From Mycobacterium sp. IDR2000157661 (GTDB lineage Bacteria; Actinomycetota; Actinomycetes; Mycobacteriales; Mycobacteriaceae), in contig NZ_CP081006.1 in the NCBI RefSeq assembly GCF_022317005.1, positions 682,001 through 746,000 on the forward strand: a stretch of 64,000 bases of DNA, in the 5' to 3' direction. Below the pieces are notes generated by a model. The model was given only the letters and a program-made list of their open reading frames with translations, had not been told where the DNA came from and made no database searches. Below are positions 8,628 to 20,165 of this stretch, in pieces; within the stretch, counting starts at the first letter, position 1, and each line of letters starts with the position of its first letter. Made by a program: the position numbers and the translations under genes.

Positions 8628-9482
8628 ATGACGATGCCGCGGGTGCAGGTCGCCGCCCAGACCATCGATGGCGCGGTGCCGCGCAGGCCGAGCCCGCGAC
8701 ACTACGTCATGACGGCGCCCACGTTCTTCGGCGTCGAATACGCGATCAACCCCTGGATGGACACCTCCGTGCCAGTCGACGCGGCGCTGGCGGTGTCCCA
8801 GTGGGACGGGCTGCGCCAGACGTACCACCGATTGGGCCACACCGTCGACCTCGTCGAACCCGTCGCAGGCCTGCCCGACATGGTGTACGCCGCCAACGGC
8901 GGTCTGCTGGTCAACGGCGCCGCTGTCGTCGCACGCTTCGCTCACCCGCAGCGCGCAGCCGAATCGACGGCCTATGCGAAGTGGATGTCCGAGCGTGGAT
9001 ACCAGCCCGTAGAGACCCGGCATGTGAACGAGGGCCAGGGCGACCTGTTGGTGGCCGGACCGATCCTGTTGGCGGGATACGGCTTTCGCACCGACCGTCG
9101 AGCACACATCGAGATCACCCCTATCGTCCAGATGCCGGTGATCAGCCTCGAGCTCGTTGATCCTCGCTTCTATCACCTCGACACCGCACTGGCGGTGCTC
9201 GATGACACCACGATCGCGTATTACCCGCCGGCGTTCGGCGCGCGGTCGCGGGCCGAACTGCTCGAGGTCTTTCCGGATGCGATCGAGGTCGGTAGCGCAG
9301 ACGCCTATGCGCTGGGGCTGAACGTCGTCTCTGACGGCTTCAACGTCGTGCTGCCCGCCGGTGCAGCGGGTTTCGCCGGCCAGCTGGAGCGCGCAGGGTT
9401 CCGGCCCGTGTGCGTCGGCCTCGCCGAACTTCTCAAGGGCGGCGGTTCTGTCAAATGCTGCACACTGGAGGTACATTCGTGA
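8628..9482 (+). CDS. Dimethylarginine dimethylaminohydrolase / arginine deiminase-fold protein
   Basis: 284 residues of the amidinotransferase (pentein) superfamily. The N-terminal VMTAPTFFGVEYAINPWMD, the internal YAANGGLLV and the C-terminal catalytic-cysteine segment KGGGSVKCCTLEV are characteristic. The likely reaction is hydrolysis of (methyl)arginine or a related guanidino compound to citrulline/ornithine-type products. Which substrate cannot be read from sequence. The stop overlaps the rocD GTG by 4 bp and the product pool fits the downstream ornithine aminotransferase. Corresponds by order to Rv2323c. Confidence 0.85.
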   Translation: MTMPRVQVAAQTIDGAVPRRPSPRHYVMTAPTFFGVEYAINPWMDTSVPVDAALAVSQWDGLRQTYHRLGHTVDLVEPVAGLPDMVYAANGGLLVNGAAVVARFAHPQRAAESTAYAKWMSERGYQPVETRHVNEGQGDLLVAGPILLAGYGFRTDRRAHIEITPIVQMPVISLELVDPRFYHLDTALAVLDDTTIAYYPPAFGARSRAELLEVFPDAIEVGSADAYALGLNVVSDGFNVVLPAGAAGFAGQLERAGFRPVCVGLAELLKGGGSVKCCTLEVHS

Positions 9483-10729
9483 CGACTGTCGAAACCCGCC
9501 GCTCGGCCACCGGCGCGGTGATAGCCCTCGACGACAGGTATGTCGCACACAACTATGCCCCGCTGGCCGTCGTCGCCGCCACCGCCGAGGGCGCGTGGAT
9601 CACCGACGTCGAGGGCCGCCGCTACCTCGACTGTCTGGCGGCGTATTCGGCCGTCAACTTCGGCCACCGCAACCTGGAGATCACCGCGGTCGCGCACGCC
9701 CAACTCGACACCATGACCCTGGTGAGCCGGGCCTTCCACACCGACCGGTTGGCGCCGTTCTGTGCGGCGCTGGCGGACCTCTGCGGCAAGGACATGGTGC
9801 TACCGATGAACAGCGGCGCCGAGGCGGTGGAAACCGGCCTGAAGGTCGCCCGCAAGTGGGGCACCGACGTCAAAGGCGTGCCCGCGAACGAGTCGAAAAT
9901 TGTGGTGGCCCACAACAACTTCCACGGCCGCACCACCACGATCATCAGCTTCTCCGACGACGACGCGGCCCGCCGCGGCTTCGGTCCCTACACCCCCGGC
10001 TTTCGTGCCGCCCCGTTCGGTGACGCCGACGCGTTCGCCGATGCGATCGACGAACACACCGTCGCGGTGCTCGTCGAACCCATCCAGGGCGAGGCCGGGA
10101 TCGTCGTCCCGCCCGACGACTTCCTGCCCCGGCTGCGGGCCCTGTGCACCGAGCGCGAAGTGCTTCTGATCGTCGACGAGATCCAATCCGGGCTCGCGCG
10201 CACCGGGCGTACCTTCGCCTGCGACCACTGGGGCGTCACACCCGACGTCTACCTCCTGGGCAAGGCCCTCGGTGGCGGCGTGGTTCCGCTGTCGGCGGTG
10301 GTGGCGAACCGCGAGGTGCTCGGCGTGCTTCACCCCGGCGAGCACGGTTCGACGTTCGGCGGCAATCCCCTCGCCGCCGCGATCGGCACAACGGTGGTGG
10401 CGATGCTACGGCGGGGCGAATATCAAGCGCGCTCAGCGGATCTCGGCGCTCACCTGCACGGGCGCCTACACGGGTTGCTCGGGCACGGTGTCGTCGCGGT
10501 TCGAGGCCGAGGCCTGTGGGCGGGTGTCGACATCGACCCGGCGCTGGGCACCGGCAAGCAGGTCAGCACCCGCCTCGCCCAACGCGGCGTGCTGGTCAAG
10601 GACACCCACGGCGCAACGCTGCGCTTCGCCCCGCCGCTCGTCGTCACCGCAGACGAGATCGACTGGGCGATCGAGCAGTTAACCGATGTGCTCGCCGATA
10701 TGGGTTCACACTTGTCCCTACCCCGATAG
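9479..10729 (+). CDS. rocD: Ornithine aminotransferase RocD
   Basis: Class III PLP aminotransferase, 416 residues, converting ornithine to glutamate-5-semialdehyde. Visible features are NSGAEAVETGLKVARKW, the PLP-contact stretch HNNFHGRTTTIISFS, the cofactor aspartate in LLIVDEIQSGLARTG, the Schiff-base lysine in LLGKALGGGVVPLSAV, and STFGGNPLAAA. The GTG at 9479 overlaps the upstream stop and has GGAGG seven bases before it. In M. tuberculosis the equivalent locus is annotated as two pieces (rocD1, rocD2); here one intact frame covers the whole enzyme. Confidence 0.95.
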   Translation: MTTVETRRSATGAVIALDDRYVAHNYAPLAVVAATAEGAWITDVEGRRYLDCLAAYSAVNFGHRNLEITAVAHAQLDTMTLVSRAFHTDRLAPFCAALADLCGKDMVLPMNSGAEAVETGLKVARKWGTDVKGVPANESKIVVAHNNFHGRTTTIISFSDDDAARRGFGPYTPGFRAAPFGDADAFADAIDEHTVAVLVEPIQGEAGIVVPPDDFLPRLRALCTEREVLLIVDEIQSGLARTGRTFACDHWGVTPDVYLLGKALGGGVVPLSAVVANREVLGVLHPGEHGSTFGGNPLAAAIGTTVVAMLRRGEYQARSADLGAHLHGRLHGLLGHGVVAVRGRGLWAGVDIDPALGTGKQVSTRLAQRGVLVKDTHGATLRFAPPLVVTADEIDWAIEQLTDVLADMGSHLSLPR

Positions 10730-10748
10730 CCGGTCCACAGGAGGGTCC

Positions 10749-12272
10749 ATGACCGCCCCGTCGACATCCCTCTCCCAGCAGATGCGACGACGTCGGCCGG
10801 TGGTCGGCGCCCCCGTCGCCCGTGGTGCCTCCGACCATCTGAAACGAAGTATCGGCACCTTCCGGCTGATGATGTTCGGAGTGGGCGCCACCGTGGGCAC
10901 CGGCATCTTCTTCGTGCTCGCCGAGGCGGTGCCCGAGGCAGGCCCCGCGGTGATCGTCTCGTTCGTCTTCGCCGCCGTCGCCGCCGGCCTGTCGGCCATC
11001 TGCTACGCCGAACTCGCCTCCGCGGTGCCCGTGTCGGGCTCGACCTACTCGTACGCCTACACGACGCTCGGCGAGTTCGTCGCCATGGGCGTGGCAGCGT
11101 GCCTGCTGTTGGAATACGGCGTCTCGATCTCGGTCGTTTCCGTCGGGTGGAGCGGCTACCTCAACGAACTGCTGGACAACCTGTTCGGTTGGCAACTGCC
11201 GCAGGCGTTGTCGTCGGCACCGTGGGCTGAGGATCCGGGGTTCATCAACCTTCCGGCGGTGGTCCTGATCGCCCTGTGCGCACTGCTGCTGATCCGTGGG
11301 GCCAGCGAATCGGCGTTGGTCAACACCATCATGGTGCTCATCAAACTGGGCGTATTGCTGCTGTTCGTCGTCATCGCCTTCACCGCATACGATTCCGACC
11401 ACTTCGCCGGCTTCTGGGATGCCGGCATCGGCGGCATCACCCTGGCGGCGGGCTCCATCTTCTTCACGTTCATCGGGCTGGATGCGGTCGCCACCGCCGG
11501 TGACGAAGTCAAAGACCCCCAGCGCACCATGCCGCGCGCGATCATCGGGGCGCTGCTGATCGTCACCACCGTGTATCTCCTGGTGGCCTTCTCGGCGCTC
11601 AGCTCGCAGCCGACCGCGGAGTTCGGCTCCGAGGAGCAGGCCAGCGCCGGACTGGCGGTGATCCTGGAGAACATCACCGGCGGAAGATGGGCGAGCACGG
11701 TGCTGGCCGCGGGCGCGGTGATATCGATCTTCTCGGTCACGCTGGTCGTGATGTACGGTCAGACCCGCATCCTGTTCGCCATGGGACGCGACGGCCTGCT
11801 GCCCGCGATGTTCGCGAAAGTCAACTCGCGCACCATGACTCCGGTCAGTAATACGATCGTCGTCGCGGTGGTCTGTGCGCTGCTGGCCGGGTTCGTCCCG
11901 CTCGAGTATCTGTGGGACCTGGTCTCCATCGGCACCTTGGTCGCGTTCATCGTCGTCTCGATCGGCGTGGTCGTCCTGCGGGTACGTCAGCCCGAACTGC
12001 CGCGCGGATTCAAGGTGCCGCTGTATCCGATCACGCCGGTCCTGTCGGTGCTCGCGTGCACCGCAGTGCTGCTCAGCCTGCCTGCCAACACTTGGTTCTG
12101 GTTCGGTCTGTGGGTCGGGGTGGCGCTGCTGTTCTACCTGTTCTGGGGGCGCCGCCACAGCGCGTTGAACGACGTCGGCGACGGCAGCGACGGCAGCGAC
12201 GGCAGTGACGGCTATGTCCCGGTCGCCGCCGACGAAGTGCCGCTGACGCGCGAACCGGAGGACAGGCAATGA
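10749..12272 (+). CDS. rocE: Amino-acid permease (RocE-type, APC superfamily)
   Basis: 507-residue membrane transporter with about 12 hydrophobic segments, beginning with the APC signature FGVGATVGTGIFFVLAEAVP. Length and segment pattern fit cationic amino acid transporters (YfnA/CAT type), which import arginine or ornithine. The C-terminus has a short acidic, repetitive linker (GDGSDGSDGSDG). The ATG at 10749 is preceded by CAGGAGGG. Its stop overlaps the next start by 4 bp (ATGA). Operon context points to arginine or ornithine as substrate. Confidence 0.9.
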   Translation: MTAPSTSLSQQMRRRRPVVGAPVARGASDHLKRSIGTFRLMMFGVGATVGTGIFFVLAEAVPEAGPAVIVSFVFAAVAAGLSAICYAELASAVPVSGSTYSYAYTTLGEFVAMGVAACLLLEYGVSISVVSVGWSGYLNELLDNLFGWQLPQALSSAPWAEDPGFINLPAVVLIALCALLLIRGASESALVNTIMVLIKLGVLLLFVVIAFTAYDSDHFAGFWDAGIGGITLAAGSIFFTFIGLDAVATAGDEVKDPQRTMPRAIIGALLIVTTVYLLVAFSALSSQPTAEFGSEEQASAGLAVILENITGGRWASTVLAAGAVISIFSVTLVVMYGQTRILFAMGRDGLLPAMFAKVNSRTMTPVSNTIVVAVVCALLAGFVPLEYLWDLVSIGTLVAFIVVSIGVVVLRVRQPELPRGFKVPLYPITPVLSVLACTAVLLSLPANTWFWFGLWVGVALLFYLFWGRRHSALNDVGDGSDGSDGSDGYVPVAADEVPLTREPEDRQ

Positions 12273-13150
12273 CCGTCGCCGTCGGCTATCTCGCGGGCAA
12301 GGGCGGACGGTCGGCGCTCTACCTGGCGGTGGAAGCCGCGCAGACGCTCGAGACCTCGCTTGCCGTCGTCACCGTTGTCCCGCGGCCGTGGCTGACGCCC
12401 TCACCGGCGCGCGTCGATGCCGAGTACGCCGAGTACGCGCGGCAGTTGGCGGCGCACTCGGCCGAAGACGCCCGCCAGGTCATCGGTCCGCTCGCACCGA
12501 ACCTCGATGTGAGCTATCACAAGGTCGCTCACCGGTCGGCGTCCGGTGGACTGCACCAAGCGGTCGCCGAGCTCGATGCCGACGTGTTGGTGCTGGGTTC
12601 GGCCTCCGACGGCAAGCTCGGCCAGGTGGTCGTGGGGTCTACGGCGGACCGGCTGCTGCACTCGTGCTCGGCGCCGGTGGCGGTCAGCCCGCGCGGTTAC
12701 CTTGGCACGAAGGCGGGCGGGCTCACGCGCATCACCTGCGCCTACCCCGGCACGACGGAGTCGGTCGCGGTCGTGGAACGCGTTGCGGCGCTTGCCAAGC
12801 GGCTCAGGGTGCCGATGCGGGTGGTGACGTTCGCGGTGCGCGGGCGCACGATGTATCCGCCCGAGGTCGGCCTTCACGCCGAAGACTCGATCCTCGAGGC
12901 GTGGGCAGGCCAGGTTCGACAGCACCTGTCCCAGTTGCAGGACGACGGTGTCGTCGGCGAGGACGTGGTGCTGCAAGTGGTCACGGGCAACGACTGGTCC
13001 GCGGCGCTCGACGCCGCGGAATGGCTCGACGGTGAACTGCTCGCGCTGGGCACCTCGCCGGCGGGCCCGATCGCGCGGGTGTTTCTCGGCTCCCGGGGCA
13101 CCAAGATCGTTCGGCACAGCCCGGTGCCGGTACTCGTGCTACCGGGCTAG
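12269..13150 (+). CDS. Universal stress protein (two UspA domains)
   Basis: 293 residues made of two UspA folds. The first covers roughly residues 1-143, with DVLVLGSASDGKLGQVVVGS as the ATP-binding GX2GX9GS-like region. The second ends in LLALGTSPAGPIARVFLGS. Last gene of the arginine module, coupled to the permease. The same rocE-usp pairing occurs in M. tuberculosis (Rv2320c-Rv2319c). Role inferred as a nucleotide-sensing partner of the transporter or general stress protein. Confidence 0.88.
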   Translation: MTVAVGYLAGKGGRSALYLAVEAAQTLETSLAVVTVVPRPWLTPSPARVDAEYAEYARQLAAHSAEDARQVIGPLAPNLDVSYHKVAHRSASGGLHQAVAELDADVLVLGSASDGKLGQVVVGSTADRLLHSCSAPVAVSPRGYLGTKAGGLTRITCAYPGTTESVAVVERVAALAKRLRVPMRVVTFAVRGRTMYPPEVGLHAEDSILEAWAGQVRQHLSQLQDDGVVGEDVVLQVVTGNDWSAALDAAEWLDGELLALGTSPAGPIARVFLGSRGTKIVRHSPVPVLVLPG

Positions 13151-13166
13151 CACGGGCGGTCGGCGG

Positions 13167-14123
<957 letters not shown>

Positions 14124-14182
14124 CTAACAGTCGAACTGGAACGTGTTCTAGTGGCCTATCGGACCTGAGGACCCAGGACCCG

Positions 14183-15040
14183 TCACAGGTCGGCGATGAT
14201 CTGCTGGCGCTTGGCCGTGTACTCCTCGTTCGAGATGGCGCCGGTGGCACGCAGCGTCTCGAGTTCCTGCAACCGTTGGGCGGTGGACATCTCGGGCGCG
14301 GCCACCGTGGCCGCGGTGGGCGCCGCCGCGGCAGCGGCGGGCGGGGCGGGCGCCTGCTGCGCTGCGGCGCGACGGACGACCTCTTGGACCTGTTGCCGCG
14401 CAGCGGGGTTCGATCGCAGGTCGATCATGTTGTTCAGGCCGATGTTGTTGGCCTTGAGAATCTGCAGGATCTCCATCAGTGGGCCGGCCTGACCGGTCAG
14501 GTCGTAGCTCGTGTTGTCCTCGGCGATGGTGAAGTTGGCGGGCATCAGTCCGCTGACCAAACCGCTGCGCTCCCAGTCGATCTGGTATTCGTTGGTCATC
14601 GGGTCGACCAGCGCCACCAGTTTCCGGTTGGTGATCATCGGCAGTCGGGCGATCGACGCGATGACGCGGTCCTGGGTGGCGAACGGCACGAGCCCGGGTC
14701 CGGAGATCTGCAGATCGAGTTTGACCAGCGGCTGCTCGTTGATCCGGGTGCCGGTCTCCTGGATGCCGGTGACCTGGGCCAGCGCCAGCACGCCGGTCTG
14801 CTCCAGGGCGGCCGTCTTGGCCGCCGACTTGGCGCCCGCGGCAGTGATCGCCAGCGCGATCAACACGTCGGCCGCGGTGATCAGCAGGCCGGTCCAGAAC
14901 ATCCACTGCAGCATCGGGTTCGGCCCGGTGGCGAAGTAGATGACCAGGAAGATCGGGCCGACGATGCCGCACAACAGCACGAACGCCTGAATCCGGACGT
15001 AACGCCAGAAAGTGGACACGGCCATGCTCCCGTCACTCAC
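14183..15040 (-). CDS. Membrane protein with C-terminal SHOCT domain
   Basis: 285 residues. Two N-terminal membrane segments are visible (IQAFVLLCGIVGPIFLVIYF and MFWTGLLITAADVLIALAIT), a soluble middle domain (about 80-200), a Pro/Ala-rich linker, and a C-terminal short helical SHOCT motif (QRLQELETLRATGAISNEEY). SHOCT motifs are small C-terminal oligomerisation-type elements. Start could be the GTG at 15040 or the ATG five codons later (MAVSTFWRY). No enzymatic function can be assigned. Homologues occur next to the str operon region in other mycobacteria. Confidence 0.8.
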   Translation of the reverse strand: MSDGSMAVSTFWRYVRIQAFVLLCGIVGPIFLVIYFATGPNPMLQWMFWTGLLITAADVLIALAITAAGAKSAAKTAALEQTGVLALAQVTGIQETGTRINEQPLVKLDLQISGPGLVPFATQDRVIASIARLPMITNRKLVALVDPMTNEYQIDWERSGLVSGLMPANFTIAEDNTSYDLTGQAGPLMEILQILKANNIGLNNMIDLRSNPAARQQVQEVVRRAAAQQAPAPPAAAAAAPTAATVAAPEMSTAQRLQELETLRATGAISNEEYTAKRQQIIADL

Positions 15041-15097
15041 GTTTGTGCGTGACAGATTAACGCCGAATCGCGGCCCGTGAGCCGGATCGTCGCGCGG

Positions 15098-15946
15098 TTA
15101 GGGCGTCGGTGCCGTCGCAGCCAGCGGCGTGATCGGCTCGGCGGGCGCCTCCGCGATTCCCGCAGGCCCGAGGAGCTCGTACAGCGGCTGCGTCCAGCGG
15201 TACCCGCCGGTGCTGTTGGTGTAGCCGGTGTGGATGACCGTCGCGATCGGCGAGGTCTCCTCTGCTTCGGGGTCGTAGTCGCAGACCGCGTCGCCGAGCT
15301 CGCACACGCTAATGGTGCGGGCGCCGATGGCCGGCGGCAGCGGCGCCGGAGCGTGGGCCAGGATGGGCCAGTCCTGCGCGACGCCCTTACCGGCGCCGGG
15401 CACCGACGTCACCGAGCCGATGTTGATGGTCGGGTCGGCAGGCAGGCGGTCGCCGTCGGCGATCAGCAGCGCACCCGCCACGTTCGGGTTGGCGCCCAGC
15501 GTGTGCAGGTTGCGGTGCACCACCATGGCCCCCTGCGAGTAACCGGCGAGGATCACCTTCGACGTCGGGCACTTCGCGGAGAACGCGGCGTATTGCGCAC
15601 CGAGCGCGGTGGCCCCGGTGTCGACGCTGCCCATGAAGCCCAGCCAGTCACCGACACCGCCGTCGTCGTCGGGCACGGCGACGGCGGGATACTCGACCGC
15701 CTCGGCGGTCATCGTGCGTCCGTCGGCGGCCAGTTTCTGCTGCAGATCGCGGTAGGACTGGTAGATGTCGTCACCCATGCCCGCATTGGCGCTGAGGTCG
15801 CCGTCGCGCTGCCCGGAGCCCGCGGCGCCCATCCAGTGCACGTCGGGGCAGTCGGTCTGGGCGGCGGCGACTCCAGCAGACGCGCCGACAAAGGCGGCGC
15901 CCGCGACGGCCGCGGCGCTGGCGAGCGTGGTGAAACGACGGAACAT
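15098..15946 (-). CDS. Secreted cutinase-family serine esterase
   Basis: 282 residues with an N-terminal signal peptide (MFRRFTTLASAAAVAGAAFV, cleavage near GVAAAQT). The mature part starts with a cutinase-like DCPDVHWMGAAGSGQ. The nucleophile motif is GYSQGA (in SKVILAGYSQGAMVV), and CELGDAVCDYDP supplies the family disulphide and the catalytic Asp; the His is in VIHTGYTN. Mycobacterial cutinase-like proteins hydrolyse lipids and esters outside the membrane. The ATG at 15946 is favoured over upstream frame because it begins the signal peptide and has AGAGG before it. Confidence 0.9.
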   Translation of the reverse strand: MFRRFTTLASAAAVAGAAFVGASAGVAAAQTDCPDVHWMGAAGSGQRDGDLSANAGMGDDIYQSYRDLQQKLAADGRTMTAEAVEYPAVAVPDDDGGVGDWLGFMGSVDTGATALGAQYAAFSAKCPTSKVILAGYSQGAMVVHRNLHTLGANPNVAGALLIADGDRLPADPTINIGSVTSVPGAGKGVAQDWPILAHAPAPLPPAIGARTISVCELGDAVCDYDPEAEETSPIATVIHTGYTNSTGGYRWTQPLYELLGPAGIAEAPAEPITPLAATAPTP

Positions 15947-16031
15947 GGACCCTAACCTCTCTGCGCCCCGACCAGGGCATTCGGGAAGTACATCGGCTCG
16001 GCGGCGCCGCCTGTTACAGCCGTACACGTTT

Positions 16032-16094
16032 GCCGAGATCGACGAAAGGGCGAATTCCTCCCGCACTTCGTCGCCCATACGTCGGTTTGGGCGC
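16032..16094 (-). repeat. Dispersed repeat, copy A (downstream of tuf)
   Basis: About 63 bases strongly similar to 31188-31252 downstream of rpoC, including a shared block ACGTCGGTTTGGGCG and GCCGAG-TCGACGAAA. The hairpin here is degenerate compared with copy B. Both copies lie just past the 3' end of highly expressed minus-strand genes. Confidence 0.75.
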
Positions 16095-16114
16095 ACAAGC
16101 GCACAAGCGCACAA
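16091..16114. repeat. Tandem octamer GCGCACAA x3
   Basis: Three exact, adjacent copies of GCGCACAA lie between the dispersed repeat and the tuf terminator hairpin. Copy number could vary between strains. Confidence 0.9.
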
Positions 16115-16144
16115 GCGGCGCCCACCCCGAAAGGTGAGCGCCGC
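16115..16144 (-). terminator. Hairpin terminator candidate after tuf
   Basis: 12-bp stem GCGGCGCCCACC / GGTGAGCGCCGC with one mismatch and a CCGAAA loop, 15 bases past the tuf stop. On the minus strand it is followed by TTGTGCGC repeats rather than a U tract, as is usual in mycobacteria. Confidence 0.65.
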
Positions 16145-16158
16145 TTCGCTGCAGCGAA

Positions 16159-17349
<1,191 letters not shown>

Positions 17350-17438
17350 TGTGTGGTCCTCCTGGACTGTGTTGGTGCTTGTTGTTAAGCAGTGATCTTT
17401 GCAGTTGTTGGTCCCCGCAGAGACGGCAGGTCAGTCTT

Positions 17439-17537
17439 ACTGACCCGTCGCCTTCGCTGATTCCGTTGCTCGACTCCGGATCAGCTCCGAGCCTCGGCGC
17501 TGGCGCGCCTCGATTCTCACTGACCCGTCGCCTTCGC
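17439..17537 (-). repeat. 19-bp direct repeat duplicating the fusA 3' end
   Basis: ACTGACCCGTCGCCTTCGC occurs at 17519-17537 (the last codons of fusA, AKATGQ-stop) and again at 17439-17457 in the fusA-tuf gap, exactly 80 bp away. In the downstream copy the stop reads TAA instead of TGA and similarity continues a few bases either side, so it looks like a fragment of a duplicated gene end. Confidence 0.85.
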
Positions 17538-19622
17538 GATGATCTCCTTCGACACGGTCGCCGGTACTTCGGCGTACGAGTCGAACACCATGGAGTAGTT
17601 CGCCCGGCCCTGGGTCTTCGACCGAAGGTCGCCGACGTAGCCGAACATCTCCGACAGCGGCACCTGCGCCTTGACGACGCGGGCACCGGCCCGCTCCTCC
17701 ATGGCCTGGATCTGACCACGGCGGGAGTTCAGGTCACCGATCACTTCACCCATGTAGTCCTCGGGTGTGGTCACTTCGACCGCCATGATCGGCTCGAGGA
17801 TCACCGGCTGAGCGGCCTGGGCGGCCTTCTTCAGCGCCTGTGAGCCCGCTACTTTGAACGCCATTTCCGACGAGTCCACCTCGTGGTACTGGCCGTCGAG
17901 CAGCGTCACCTTGAGGTTGACCAGCGGATAACCGGCCAGCACGCCGTACTGCATCGCGTCCTGGGCGCCGGCGTCGACCGACGGGATGTACTCCCGGGGG
18001 ACACGGCCGCCGGTGACCTTGTTCTCGAACTCGTAGGTCGCCCCGTCCTCCCCCTTGAACGGCTCGACGCTGATGATGACCTTCGCGAACTGTCCGGAGC
18101 CACCCGTCTGCTTCTTGTGGGTGAACTCGACCTTCTCCACCGGGCGCTTGATGGTCTCGCGGTAGGCCACCTGCGGCTTGCCGACGTTGGCCTCGACCTT
18201 GAACTCGCGCTTCATCCGGTCGACGAGGATGTCGAGGTGCAGCTCGCCCATTCCGCCGATGACGGTCTGGCCGGTCTCGTCGTCCTGGTGGACCTTGAAC
18301 GTCGGGTCCTCCTCGGCCAGCTTCTGGATCGCCGTGCCGAGCTTCTCCTGGTCGCTCTTGGTCTTCGGCTCGATGGCCACCTCGATCACCGGATCGGGGA
18401 AGGTCATCGACTCCAGGACGACCTGCTCGTTCGGGTCGCTCAGGGTGTCACCGGTGGTGGTGTCCTTGAGGCCGATGACGGCGTAGATGTGCCCAGCCGA
18501 GGCCCGGTCGACCGGGTTCTCCTTGTTGGAGTGCATCTGGAACAGCTTGCCCAGCCGCTCCTTCTTGCCCTTGGTCGCGTTGATGACCTGCGAACCGGAC
18601 TCGACGGTGCCCGAGTACACGCGCACGTAGGTGAGCTTGCCGAAGAACGGGTGCGTCGCCACCTTGAACGCCAACGCCGAGAACGGCTCGTCGACGGACG
18701 GGTTGCGGGTGACCTCCTCGTCCTCCTTGCCCGGCACGTGGCCCACGGCAGGCGGCACGTCCAGCGGCGAGGGCAGGTAGTCGATGACCGCGTCGAGCAT
18801 GGGCTGCACGCCCTTGTTCTTGAACGCGCTGCCGCACAGCACGGGGTAGGCCTCCGAGCTGATGGTCAGCTTGCGGACCGCACCCTTGATCTCCTCGACC
18901 GACAGGTCCTCGCCGCCCAGGTACTTCTCCAGCAGCGCCTCGTCGGTCTCGGCGACGGTCTCGAGCAGCTTGGTGCGGTACTCCTCGGTCTTCTCGGCCA
19001 GCTCGGCGGGGATCTCGACGACGTCGTACTTCTCGCCGAGCTTGGCCTCGGCGCTCCACACCTTGGCCTTCATCTCGACCAGGTCGACGACGCCCTCGAA
19101 GTCGCTCTCCGAGCCGATCGGCAGCTGGAGCGGGATGACGTTGGCGCCGAGACGCTCCTCCATGGTGCGCACCGAGAAGTAGAAGTCGGCGCCCAGCTTG
19201 TCCATCTTGTTGACGAAGCAGATGCGCGGGACGTCGTACTTGTCGGCCTGGCGCCACACCTGCTCGGACTGCGGCTCCACGCCTTCCTTGCCGTCGAAGA
19301 CGGCGACGGCGCCATCGAGGACACGCAGCGACCGCTCCACCTCGACGGTGAAGTCGACGTGGCCGGGGGTGTCGATCAGGTTGATCTGATGGTCGTTCCA
19401 GAAGCAGGTGGTCGCGGCCGAGGTGATCGTGATCCCTCGCTCCTGCTCCTGCTCCATCCAGTCCATCGTGGCGGCGCCGTCGTGGACCTCACCGATCTTG
19501 TAGGAGATACCGGTGTAGTAGAGGATCCGCTCGGTGGTCGTGGTCTTACCGGCATCGATGTGGGCCATGATGCCGATGTTGCGGACCTTGTTCAGGTCGG
19601 TAAGCACGTCCTTCTGTGCCAC
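17517..19622 (-). CDS. fusA: Translation elongation factor G
   Basis: EF-G, 701 residues, the GTPase of ribosomal translocation and recycling. The G domain has [39 protein letters not shown] and NKMD. Domains II to V follow, with domain IV from about residue 480 ([16 protein letters not shown]). The GTG at 19622 ([10 protein letters not shown]) matches the known mycobacterial N-terminus; the open frame extends 18 codons further but without homology. It follows rpsG by 72 bp. Confidence 0.98.
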   Translation of the reverse strand: MAQKDVLTDLNKVRNIGIMAHIDAGKTTTTERILYYTGISYKIGEVHDGAATMDWMEQEQERGITITSAATTCFWNDHQINLIDTPGHVDFTVEVERSLRVLDGAVAVFDGKEGVEPQSEQVWRQADKYDVPRICFVNKMDKLGADFYFSVRTMEERLGANVIPLQLPIGSESDFEGVVDLVEMKAKVWSAEAKLGEKYDVVEIPAELAEKTEEYRTKLLETVAETDEALLEKYLGGEDLSVEEIKGAVRKLTISSEAYPVLCGSAFKNKGVQPMLDAVIDYLPSPLDVPPAVGHVPGKEDEEVTRNPSVDEPFSALAFKVATHPFFGKLTYVRVYSGTVESGSQVINATKGKKERLGKLFQMHSNKENPVDRASAGHIYAVIGLKDTTTGDTLSDPNEQVVLESMTFPDPVIEVAIEPKTKSDQEKLGTAIQKLAEEDPTFKVHQDDETGQTVIGGMGELHLDILVDRMKREFKVEANVGKPQVAYRETIKRPVEKVEFTHKKQTGGSGQFAKVIISVEPFKGEDGATYEFENKVTGGRVPREYIPSVDAGAQDAMQYGVLAGYPLVNLKVTLLDGQYHEVDSSEMAFKVAGSQALKKAAQAAQPVILEPIMAVEVTTPEDYMGEVIGDLNSRRGQIQAMEERAGARVVKAQVPLSEMFGYVGDLRSKTQGRANYSMVFDSYAEVPATVSKEIIAKATGQ

Positions 19623-19694
19623 AGAAGTCTTCTCTTTCGCTTGGTAGTTGCTGTTGTTGGCTACGCCGGCGGCCACACTGCGCGCCGGCGGCGA

Positions 19695-20165
19695 TCACCA
19701 GCGGTAGTGCGCGAAGGCGCGGTTGGCCTCGGCCATCTTGTGGGTGTCCTCGCGCCGCTTGACTGCGGCACCCAGGCCGTTGCTGGCGTCGAGGATCTCG
19801 TTCGCCAGGCGTTCGATCATGGTCTTCTCGCGGCGCTGCTTGGAGAAGCTCACCAGCCAGCGCAGGGCGAGCGTCACCGAGCGGTCCGGCCGCACCTCGA
19901 CCGGAACCTGGTAGGTGGCGCCGCCGACGCGGCGGCTGCGAACCTCGAGGGCCGGCTTGACGTTGTCCATGGCCCGCTTGAGGGTGACGACCGGATCGGT
20001 GCCGGTCTTCTCGCGAGCCTGCTCGAGCGCACCATAGACAATGCGTTCGGCGAGCGATTTCTTCCCGTCCAGCAGAACCTTGTTGACCAGCTGGGTGACC
20101 AGTTGCGACCCGTACACCGGGTCGTTGACCAACGGACGCTTGGGCGCGGGTCCCTTGCGCGGCAT
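19695..20165 (-). CDS. rpsG: Small ribosomal subunit protein uS7
   Basis: 156-residue S7, which nucleates the 30S head by binding 16S rRNA. It starts [20 protein letters not shown] and ends AFAHYRW. Conserved [17 protein letters not shown] is present. Its ATG overlaps the rpsL stop by one base (TGATG), indicating coupled translation. Confidence 0.99.
   Translation of the reverse strand: MPRKGPAPKRPLVNDPVYGSQLVTQLVNKVLLDGKKSLAERIVYGALEQAREKTGTDPVVTLKRAMDNVKPALEVRSRRVGGATYQVPVEVRPDRSVTLALRWLVSFSKQRREKTMIERLANEILDASNGLGAAVKRREDTHKMAEANRAFAHYRW

Noticed and set aside
8514-9548. Upstream extension of the Lrp regulator
   Set aside because: Antisense to ddaH; the ATG at 8513 has a strong ribosome site and starts the HTH.
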